From: Thermodesulfobacteriaceae bacterium
Lineage (GTDB): Bacteria > Desulfobacterota > Dissulfuribacteria > Dissulfuribacterales > UBA3076
Direction of reading: 5' to 3'
Length of the DNA: 10,543 bases
NCBI GenBank assembly: GCA_012961845.1
Contig: DTYO01000243.1
Location: 1-10,543 of the forward strand
Positions 1 to 5,839 of the stretch are shown here, piece after piece (the first letter of the stretch is position 1; every line of letters begins with the position of its first letter). Both the position numbers and the translations under genes were made by a program. The notes below the pieces were generated by a model that made no database searches, was not told where the DNA came from, and worked only from the letters and a program-made list of their open reading frames with translations.

Positions 1-64
1 CCGATCTATGTGCAGCATGAATAAACAGTGTTCCAGGCATTGATTCATGCTGCACATAGATCGG
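1..64. repeat. Perfect 22-bp inverted repeat at the window end
   Basis: Bases 1-22 are the exact reverse complement of bases 43-64, separated by a 20-base loop (23-42). The arm begins with ccgatctatg and ends with gcatgaat. No T-run follows on either strand, so it does not look like an intrinsic terminator. The repeat starts exactly at base 1, so it may extend further upstream. It may instead be a fold-back artefact at a contig end, since the right arm fits into an open frame that the left arm breaks with a stop (taa, 22-24). Confidence 0.85.
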
Positions 65-159
65 ATGTAAAGAACATTTCCGGAACGACACTGACTGTAC
101 TGCGGGTGCCTGACTACGGATACGAGGAGATCAAAACAAAATGCGCCAATACGTTATAG
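25..159 (+). pseudogene. Possible 3' end of an upstream gene (remnant)
   Basis: An open frame runs from base 25 to a TAG at 157-159 and overlaps the start of the next gene by 19 bases. From 67 on it reads VKNISGTTLTVLRVPDYGYE and continues EIKTKCANTL, which has ordinary protein composition and unbiased codons. It is preceded in frame by TAA at 22-24, inside the left arm of the terminal inverted repeat. If that arm is an assembly artefact, this would be the true C-terminus of a truncated gene translationally coupled to the 110-residue protein. Otherwise it is a chance frame. No family is recognised. Confidence 0.25.
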
Positions 160-473
160 ACGAGCTCAGACCGGCAGAATTGGATAGGATAAAGGATTAC
201 CTGGACAATTACTGTGAACGTTCGGATATCGGCAGCATATTCTGGCTCAGAATTCCAGACGACATGCTCACCTCAGTCCAGTCCGGACACGTTGACTGTC
301 GGCCTCACTATGCGGCTGTCGAACTGGGAGACAGATTCGTGAATTTTGAGATGCTGATAAGGAGCAGGGAAAAGATCCGCTGCAACTGTGTGGCATTTGC
401 CACTCCTGAGCAGAGGGACTTCATCCTTTCCTTTGCAGACGCTATGCTGGACAAGACGGAAATCAAGGTTTAG
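141..473 (+). CDS. Conserved-looking hypothetical protein, 110 aa
   Basis: A small soluble protein with no signal peptide and no membrane segment. The ATG at 141 has a GAGGAG Shine-Dalgarno at 124-129, about 11 bases upstream, which supports this start. The N-terminal third is charged and probably helical (MRQYVIDELRPAELDRIKDY). The middle (about residues 31-75) reads as mixed beta/alpha with GSIFWLRIPDDML and HYAAVELGDRFVNFEML. Cysteines occur at about residues 25, 53, 81 and 83; C81-N-C83 follows KIR. They are not in a clear metal-binding pattern. The tail (about 88-106) looks like one amphipathic helix. It is followed 40 bases later by the HAD-family gene on the same strand, so the two may be co-transcribed. 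I do not recognise the family and assign no function; the coding call rests on RBS, composition and placement. Confidence 0.75.
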   Translation: MRQYVIDELRPAELDRIKDYLDNYCERSDIGSIFWLRIPDDMLTSVQSGHVDCRPHYAAVELGDRFVNFEMLIRSREKIRCNCVAFATPEQRDFILSFADAMLDKTEIKV

Positions 474-513
474 ACCTGATTATCAGGGACTGCACAGATC
501 ACAGGAAACAGTC

Positions 514-1620
514 ATGCCGCAGTTGAATATTGATTGTGAAGGACCAATTACCCAGAACGACAATGCTTTTGAATTGTGCGAAGCACTCATACCGAAAGGC
601 GGTGATTTCTTTGCCCGGGTCAGCAGGTACGACGATTATCTTGCAGACGTAGAGAAACGAAAGGGGTACAAGGCGGGGGATACGCTCAAGCTGATCCTCC
701 CTTTTCTAAAGGCATTCAACGTCACTAATGAAAAGATGGAATCCTTTTCAGAGGAGACCCTGATTCTGCTGCCCGGAGCAAGGGAGATGCTGCCCAGTGT
801 GGCCGAAATCATGCCCACTTTCATCATCAGCACAAGCTACCGGCCGTATCTCGAGGCATTGTGCAGGATCTCAGGGTTTCCAGAGGATCATGTCTACTGC
901 ACCGCCCTGGACATGGACCGGTACCGGCTCTCGGAAGCAGACGCCGGGACCCTTGCAGGGCTGGTTTCAGAAATTGCCGGCCAGCCCCTTCTGTCATGGC
1001 CCGAGCAAGCAGAAGGACCGGCAGACCTCACACTTGGAAACAGAAAGATCGTGGAGCGTCTTGACGAGATTTTCTGGCGCGTCATCCCCAGAATGGATAT
1101 AGGCAGGATCTACAGGGATGTAAATCCCACAGGCGGTATGGAAAAAGCCAGGGCCGTTGAAGACAGTCTCCTCAGGACCGGTCTTACCCTGGCAGACGTC
1201 TTCTACGTAGGCGACAGCATAACCGATGTACAGGCGCTGAAACTGACGGCAGAAGGCGGAGGGATAGCCATGTCATTCAATGGCAACAGTTACGCTGTCC
1301 GGGCTGCCGAATGGGCATGCATCAGCAGTGACACCACCATCATCGCCGCCCTGGCCGACCTGTTCAAATCCAACGGGATGGAGAGTCTCGACAGCATGTT
1401 CAAAAATGCCGGTTCTGATGAAATGGCAGGAACGAGGCTGGCAGGTGCTCTGGCCCGGCGGGGGGTCGAGCAGTCTCTGCTGCCCCCCGTTGACACAGCT
1501 ATGGAACTCGACACCCCTGTGATTTACAAGATCAGTGTCTCAAACATGGATCACATAATAGAAAAGAGTGAAAACATGAGAAAGAATGTCAGGGGAGTAC
1601 GGGTCGGACAGTTGGGTTGA
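514..1620 (+). CDS. HAD-superfamily phosphatase-like protein, EhaR-like
   Basis: A predicted cytoplasmic HAD-fold hydrolase of 368 residues. The motifs are visible in order. Motif I is IDCEGPITQND, with nucleophile D7 and E9 where most HAD phosphatases have the second Asp. Motif II is FIISTSY, with S106 or T107. A motif III lysine is likely K211 in GGMEKARAVEDS. Motif IV is VFYVGDSITD, with D234 and D238. The opening DCEGPIT-NDNAFEL is what I associate with the archaeal protein annotated as energy-converting hydrogenase A subunit R (EhaR), also seen in some sulfate reducers. No hydrogenase genes occur in this window, so a role there is not supported. The substrate is unknown. I chose ATG 514 because it begins right before motif I and has AGGA at 503-506, seven bases upstream. 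The frame stays open back to 388, but that stretch overlaps the previous gene and lacks protein-like composition. The C-terminal ~100 residues lie beyond the HAD core and are unassigned. Confidence 0.8.
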   Translation: MPQLNIDCEGPITQNDNAFELCEALIPKGGDFFARVSRYDDYLADVEKRKGYKAGDTLKLILPFLKAFNVTNEKMESFSEETLILLPGAREMLPSVAEIMPTFIISTSYRPYLEALCRISGFPEDHVYCTALDMDRYRLSEADAGTLAGLVSEIAGQPLLSWPEQAEGPADLTLGNRKIVERLDEIFWRVIPRMDIGRIYRDVNPTGGMEKARAVEDSLLRTGLTLADVFYVGDSITDVQALKLTAEGGGIAMSFNGNSYAVRAAEWACISSDTTIIAALADLFKSNGMESLDSMFKNAGSDEMAGTRLAGALARRGVEQSLLPPVDTAMELDTPVIYKISVSNMDHIIEKSENMRKNVRGVRVGQLG

Positions 1621-1824
1621 CACCCCGAAGCGTTTACATTGCGCGGCATTCAGGTTATGTCGTCAGCATTCGACGTATAGAGAGCACGCCTTCAACCCGG
1701 ATTATTCGATCCGCAGGCATTTCCGGCCGCTGACAAACGCACCGCATTTCCGGCCGGACGCCGACCATGGCTGAAAGATGACAATGGATCCTGAAAAAGT
1801 ACCCGTGACATCGGATGCACTGCG
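1621..1824. other. Convergent intergenic region with hairpins and a 13-bp direct repeat
   Basis: The HAD gene and nadC converge here. Two copies of gcatttccggccg lie at 1717-1729 and 1744-1756, 27 bases apart. Because the core is self-complementary, 1722-1729 can also pair with 1751-1758 (8 bp, all but the terminal pair G-C). A smaller hairpin, cggat/atccg, sits at 1698-1713. No T-run follows either stem on either strand, so this is at best a factor-dependent or bidirectional transcription stop. No convincing gene is present. Confidence 0.5.
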
Positions 1825-2694
1825 TCAGCTCCTGCCTGTTATCTTCAGGCTCAGGTCCGCAGCCGGTGCGGAATGGGTCAGCCCCCCTACGGATATGATA
1901 TCCACACCTGTCCGGGCAACAGACAGTACATTTTCCAGCCTGATCCCCCCTGATGCCTCCAGGACGATATCCGGCTTGAGTTTTCTGGCATGATTCACGT
2001 TTTCAGCCAGAGTATGCACATCCATATTGTCCAGAAGGAGTGCATCCGCTCCGGCGGCTACAGCCTCCTCCAGTTCCCGCACATCTGTCACTTCCACCTG
2101 GATCTTCATCAGGTGCGGGGCCCCTGCTCTGGCCCTGGCCACCGCCTCTGAAACCGATCCGCACGCGGCTATATGGTTGTCCTTAATGAGTATACCGTCG
2201 GAAAGTCCGTAACGGTGATTGCAGCCGCCCCCTGCCCTGACGGCATATTTCTGAAGCAGCCTCATTCCAGGGGTGGTCTTCCTAGTGTCCACAAGCCTGC
2301 ATCCCTGTCCGGAGATTTCCTCGACAAAACGCCGGGTCAGGGCCGCCACTCCGCACATCCGCTGAAGAAAATTGAGAGCCACCCGTTCTGCCTGAAGCAT
2401 GGCGGCCAGTCTCCCCTCTATCTTCATTATGCAGTCGTTCGCCTGCACCAGCCCCCCTTCTCCACTGACCACGTCGATATGGACCCCGGGATCGGTCAGC
2501 CTGAAGGCTTCGGCGGCTGCAAAGGTACCTGCGACAACGGTCTCTTCTTTGGCAATGATTACACTGCGGCCTCTTTCCGCGCGGCTTATGGTAAGTTCGG
2601 TGGTTATGTCTCCATGCTCGAGATCTTCCTCAAGGGCTGCTGCCACGCAGCCCCGGTAGAGCAGAAAGTGGGGTATACAGGTGCTCTGTTCCAT
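1825..2694 (-). CDS. nadC: Nicotinate-nucleotide pyrophosphorylase (quinolinate phosphoribosyltransferase)
   Basis: Converts quinolinate and PRPP to nicotinate mononucleotide, CO2 and pyrophosphate, the third step of de novo NAD synthesis from aspartate; cytosolic. At 289 residues it has normal family length. Hallmarks in order: EDLEHGDIT at 23-31; AERVALNFLQRMCG at 102-115; the PRPP/quinolinate-binding DTRKTTPGMR at 136-145; GGGCNHRYGL at 155-164; IKDNH at 170-174; QVEV at 199-202; LLDN at 220-223; EASGGI at 246-251; and the closing ISVGGLTHS at 267-275. All expected basic and acidic active-site positions appear intact. The ATG lies 3 bases after the valS stop and has no strong Shine-Dalgarno of its own, so translation is probably coupled to valS. 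nadA and nadB are not in the window. Confidence 0.96.
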   Translation of the reverse strand: MEQSTCIPHFLLYRGCVAAALEEDLEHGDITTELTISRAERGRSVIIAKEETVVAGTFAAAEAFRLTDPGVHIDVVSGEGGLVQANDCIMKIEGRLAAMLQAERVALNFLQRMCGVAALTRRFVEEISGQGCRLVDTRKTTPGMRLLQKYAVRAGGGCNHRYGLSDGILIKDNHIAACGSVSEAVARARAGAPHLMKIQVEVTDVRELEEAVAAGADALLLDNMDVHTLAENVNHARKLKPDIVLEASGGIRLENVLSVARTGVDIISVGGLTHSAPAADLSLKITGRS

Positions 2695-2697
2695 GTC

Positions 2698-5379
2698 TCA
2701 GGTTTCCATCAGCTGTTCCAGTGTCTCCCTCTGGACAGCGATCTTTTCCAGCCTGGTCCGGAATCGTTTTTCCTTGTCTCTTTCCTTGGTGATTATTTCT
2801 TCAGGAGCCTTTGAGAGGAAGCTCTCATTCCTGAGTTTGCCCTCTGTCCTGGCAAGTTCCTTTCTGAGCTTCTCCTCCTGCTTTGCCAGCTTACGAAGTT
2901 CTCCCTTGAGATCCACAAGACCTTCAAGGGGTATGAAGATCTCCGCATCATCCAGTATGACAGTTGCCGCTCCATGTGGTCTCTCCCCGCCCTGATCGAT
3001 TATTTCCAGATTTTTAACCCTTGCCAGGATACCCAGAGCTTCCTCCTGGGAACGAAGCAGGTCTTTTACATCCGGAGAGTGGGGTATTGCCAGAATGTCT
3101 ATTCTGGCCCCTGGATGTATCCCCAGCTCTGACCTCACGTTGCGCACCCCAGTGACGATTTCCATGAGTTTCTGAATGATCTTTTCGGCCTTCTCATTCC
3201 TCCAGTCATCCATCGGCCGTGGATACCGGGCAGTCATGATATATCCTTTCCGGCCGGGCAGGTAATGCCACAGCTCTTCAGTAACGAAAGGCATGACAGG
3301 ATGGAGCAGCCGGAGACTGTAGTCCAACACGGTCAGGGCCGTACCGGTGGCCTCATCCCTGCGCCTGGCATCCCGTCCGCTGAGGGCCGGTTTGGCAAGC
3401 TCCAGATACCAGTCACAGTACTCATGCCAGAAAAACTGATAGAGCTCCTTGGCGACAACATCGAAGTTGAATTCGTCCAAGGCCTTCCTAACATTTTCTG
3501 TCACCCGGCTCAGACGGGAGAGTATCCACTGCTCCGCCGGGTCTTTCGGAGTCTCTGCCTGAGGCATTCCGAGGCATGGTGCATCCTGCTGATCCACATT
3601 CATCAGGACGAGACGGGCTGCATTCCAGATTTTGTTGACAAAATGTCGGTATCCTTCTATGCGCTCTTCGGCCAGTTTGATATCTCTGCCTTGGGCGGCA
3701 AAGGCGGTCAGTGTAAAACGCACTGCATCCGTCCCGTACCTGTCCATGACCGTGAGGGGATCAATGACATTGCCGGTAGACTTGCTCATTTTTTTCCCAT
3801 GGGCATCTCTCACCAGTGCGTGGAGATAGACATGCCTAAATGGCACGTCGTCCATGAAGTGGATACCCATCATCATCATCCTGGCCACCCAGAAAAAGAG
3901 GATATCGAAACTGGTGATAAGCACCGAAGTAGGATAAAAGGCGTTGAGTTCCGGTGTGTCATCGGGCCATCCCAGAGTAGAAAACGGCCACAGGGCGGAA
4001 CTGAACCAGGTATCCAGTACGTCGCTCTCCTGTTCCAGCTTCCTGCTACCGCACGCCGAACATGTTTCCGGTGTCTCCCTGGCCACATTGACTTCACCAC
4101 AATCCCCGCAGTTCCATGCCGGGATACGATGCCCCCACCAGATCTGTCTTGAAATACACCAGTCCCGGATATTGGTCATCCACTCGTAATACGTCCTCTC
4201 CCAAGATGAAGGCACCAGGACGGTCCTTCCGTCCTTTACCGCCCCGAGAGCCGGTTCCGCCAAGGCATTCACTTTCACAAACCACTGTTTTGAAAGTCTC
4301 GGCTCAACAACGCATCTGCAACGGTAACACTGGCCGGCAACAAGGCTGTAGACTTCCTCCTTCTCCAGGAGCCCCTGCGCCTTCAAATCTGACAGTATTC
4401 TTTTTCGACCCTCGTACCGGTCGAGGCCGCTGTACGGACCGGCCTCTCTGTTCAGTACTGCGGTGTCGTCAAAAATGTCTATGGAGGGGAGTCCATGTCT
4501 CCCGGCCATCTCAAAGTCATTGAAGTCGTGTGCAGGAGTCACCTTCACGGCCCCTGTTCCGAAATCGGGATCAACCTCTTGGTCCGCTATTACAGGTATG
4601 AGCCTGTCTACCAGTGGAAGTCTGATGTCCCTGCCGATCATGTCCCTGTAACGCTGATCGCCAGGGTTGACCGCCACGGCGGTATCACCCAGCATGGTTT
4701 CAGGTCTGGTAGTGGCCACGGTAACAAATCCGCTGCCGTCAGCCAGAGGGTAGCGCATATACCACAGTCTGCCTTCCGACGGCTCGTGTTCAACTTCGAT
4801 ATCGGCCAGAGCCGTATGGCACCTGGGACACCAGTTGATTATATAGTCACCCTTGTATATGAGCCCTTCTTCATAAAGGCGTACGAACACCTCCCTGACC
4901 GCCCTGGACAGACCTTCATCCATGGTAAAACGTTCCCTGGACCAGTCACACGAACATCCGAGGCGCTTGAGCTGCCCGATGATCCTGCCGCCGCTTTCAG
5001 CTTTCCAATCCCAGACTCTTTCAATGAATTTTTCCCGTCCCAGGTCATGACGGCTCTTTCCCTCCTGGGCCAGCTGGCGTTCCACCACATTCTGAGTTGC
5101 AATGCCGGCATGGTCCGTGCCTGGGATCCAGAGGGTATTATACCCGTCCATCCTCTTGTACCTTACCAAAATGTCCTGCAGGGTATTGTTGAGAGCATGT
5201 CCGATGTGGAGCACGCCGGTAACATTCGGAGGCGGAATCACCATGGAAAACGCCGGTCTTTCAGGATCTATCTGCACCCTGAAAAGCTCTTCTCTAGTCC
5301 ATTCCTGGTACCAGCGGGTTTCCACATCACTGAAATCATAGGCTTTCGGCAGGGCCTTGATAAAAACCTCATCCGGCAT
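2698..5379 (-). CDS. valS: Valyl-tRNA synthetase
   Basis: Class Ia aminoacyl-tRNA synthetase that charges tRNA-Val and hydrolyses mischarged Thr-tRNA-Val. At 893 residues it has usual bacterial length. Seen in order: PPPNVTGVLHIGH with the HIGH signature at 58-61; the CP1 editing domain with ATTRPETMLGDTAV at 222-235; zinc-type cysteine pairs CPRC at 184-187 and C424/C427 with C440/C443; DVLDTWFSSALWP at 453-465; KMSKS at 530-534; an anticodon-binding helical domain; and a Lys/Glu-rich C-terminal coiled-coil arm from about residue 820. I place the start at 5379 (MPDEVFIKALPKAYDF) because AAAGGAG at 5389-5395 stands 9 bases upstream. An in-frame ATG at 5403 would put that Shine-Dalgarno inside the gene and add eight non-conserved residues. 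It is followed by nadC after 3 bases, implying one operon. Confidence 0.97.
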   Translation of the reverse strand: MPDEVFIKALPKAYDFSDVETRWYQEWTREELFRVQIDPERPAFSMVIPPPNVTGVLHIGHALNNTLQDILVRYKRMDGYNTLWIPGTDHAGIATQNVVERQLAQEGKSRHDLGREKFIERVWDWKAESGGRIIGQLKRLGCSCDWSRERFTMDEGLSRAVREVFVRLYEEGLIYKGDYIINWCPRCHTALADIEVEHEPSEGRLWYMRYPLADGSGFVTVATTRPETMLGDTAVAVNPGDQRYRDMIGRDIRLPLVDRLIPVIADQEVDPDFGTGAVKVTPAHDFNDFEMAGRHGLPSIDIFDDTAVLNREAGPYSGLDRYEGRKRILSDLKAQGLLEKEEVYSLVAGQCYRCRCVVEPRLSKQWFVKVNALAEPALGAVKDGRTVLVPSSWERTYYEWMTNIRDWCISRQIWWGHRIPAWNCGDCGEVNVARETPETCSACGSRKLEQESDVLDTWFSSALWPFSTLGWPDDTPELNAFYPTSVLITSFDILFFWVARMMMMGIHFMDDVPFRHVYLHALVRDAHGKKMSKSTGNVIDPLTVMDRYGTDAVRFTLTAFAAQGRDIKLAEERIEGYRHFVNKIWNAARLVLMNVDQQDAPCLGMPQAETPKDPAEQWILSRLSRVTENVRKALDEFNFDVVAKELYQFFWHEYCDWYLELAKPALSGRDARRRDEATGTALTVLDYSLRLLHPVMPFVTEELWHYLPGRKGYIMTARYPRPMDDWRNEKAEKIIQKLMEIVTGVRNVRSELGIHPGARIDILAIPHSPDVKDLLRSQEEALGILARVKNLEIIDQGGERPHGAATVILDDAEIFIPLEGLVDLKGELRKLAKQEEKLRKELARTEGKLRNESFLSKAPEEIITKERDKEKRFRTRLEKIAVQRETLEQLMET

Positions 5380-5388
5380 CTGGCTACA

Positions 5389-5395
5389 CTCCTTT
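5389..5395 (-). promoter_or_regulatory. Strong ribosome binding site of valS
   Basis: On the minus strand this reads AAAGGAG, 9 bases before ATG 5379. It decides between that start and the in-frame ATG at 5403. Confidence 0.75.
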
Positions 5396-5467
5396 CTGGA
5401 CATACACTGACCAGCCAGTCACTGGCATCTCACCGGAACATGCATCATTAGTCTTTCCGGCCCTATC

Positions 5468-5496
5468 AGAATAGTCACGGCATATGAAAAAGACAA
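5468..5496 (-). promoter_or_regulatory. Candidate sigma-70-type promoter for valS-nadC
   Basis: On the minus strand, TTGTCT (5496-5491) and TATTCT (5473-5468) are separated by 17 bases. Each matches four of six consensus positions. Transcription would start near 5461, leaving a leader of about 80 bases before valS. Matches this weak arise by chance, so confidence is low. Confidence 0.35.
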
Positions 5497-5650
5497 GAAC
5501 ATATCCAGCGGTATCTGCTGCATTATCGGACAATCGGCACACTCCCAGGCGCTCTGAAACCCGCAGGGCATCTCCATAATTAATCGCTACTGTACCCAGT
5601 AACCATGTTGCGCGGAAAAAGACAGTCCTCTTTCTTACAGGCGTCCCATA

Positions 5651-5664
5651 GTCAAAAAAATGAC
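5651..5664. promoter_or_regulatory. FleQ-box-like dyad, candidate enhancer site
   Basis: The sequence gtcaaaaaaatgac is a perfect GTCA-N6-TGAC dyad with an A-rich centre. It closely resembles the published Pseudomonas FleQ-binding consensus as I recall it (GTCaNtaAAtTGAC). It ends 98 bases upstream of the sigma-54 promoter, a normal distance for an enhancer-binding protein acting by DNA looping. The likely ligand is the activator encoded at 8125-9543. That link is inference. Confidence 0.4.
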
Positions 5665-5761
5665 CTTCCGGCATGACGAATGGCAGAAGCACATATCTGA
5701 CTGACCCAAAATATAGCCTATCACCATATCCGGTTACACAACACCTTGAGTCTGAAACACA

Positions 5762-5777
5762 TGGCATCCATATTGCC
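5762..5777 (+). promoter_or_regulatory. Sigma-54 (-24/-12) promoter of the flagellar operon
   Basis: TGGCATCCATATTGCC matches the sigma-54 consensus TGGCAYGNNNNTTGCW at all but two specified positions. The invariant GG (5763-5764) and GC (5775-5776) have the required 12-base offset. Transcription should begin near 5788, about 50 bases before the ATG at 5840. The operon includes a sigma-54 activator gene, which strengthens the call. Confidence 0.8.
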
Positions 5778-5839
5778 TTTTCCACATCCAGACTGCAGCC
5801 CCCTGCACATCAGCAAACAGTAACAGGATAGATTTACAT

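Larger units (their letters stand above)
5380..5839. other. 460-base divergent control region between valS and the flagellar operon
   Basis: This stretch separates two divergent transcription units. It holds a sigma-70-like promoter toward valS, and a sigma-54 promoter with an upstream dyad toward the TPR gene. A minus-strand frame is open from a GTG at 5785 to a TAG at 5384-5386 (133 codons). It contains phrases such as LPFVMPEGHFFDYGTPVRK, but I recognise no family. It has only a weak AAAGG before an inner ATG at 5767, would span both promoters, and includes the valS RBS. I treat it as probably non-coding or a decayed gene. No tRNA, T-box or intrinsic terminator is seen. Confidence 0.5.

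Noticed and set aside
388..513. N-terminal extension of the HAD protein to the ATG at 388
   Set aside because: Overlaps the 110-aa gene in another frame, is not protein-like, and a better start with RBS lies at 514 just before motif I.
2173..2814. 213-codon plus-strand open frame
   Set aside because: Antisense to nadC and the end of valS, with no protein-like motif.
3265..4152. 295-codon plus-strand open frame
   Set aside because: Antisense shadow of the valS catalytic and anticodon-binding regions; low-complexity His/Pro composition with no family.
4495..5451. 318-codon plus-strand open frame
   Set aside because: Lies wholly antisense to valS and its leader; no domain or RBS, and valS is unmistakable.
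5380..5461. T-box riboswitch in the valS leader
   Set aside because: The leader has no TGGNACCGCG-type T-box sequence, specifier stem or terminator; only the tiny ccagt/actgg stem at 5415-5425 is seen.
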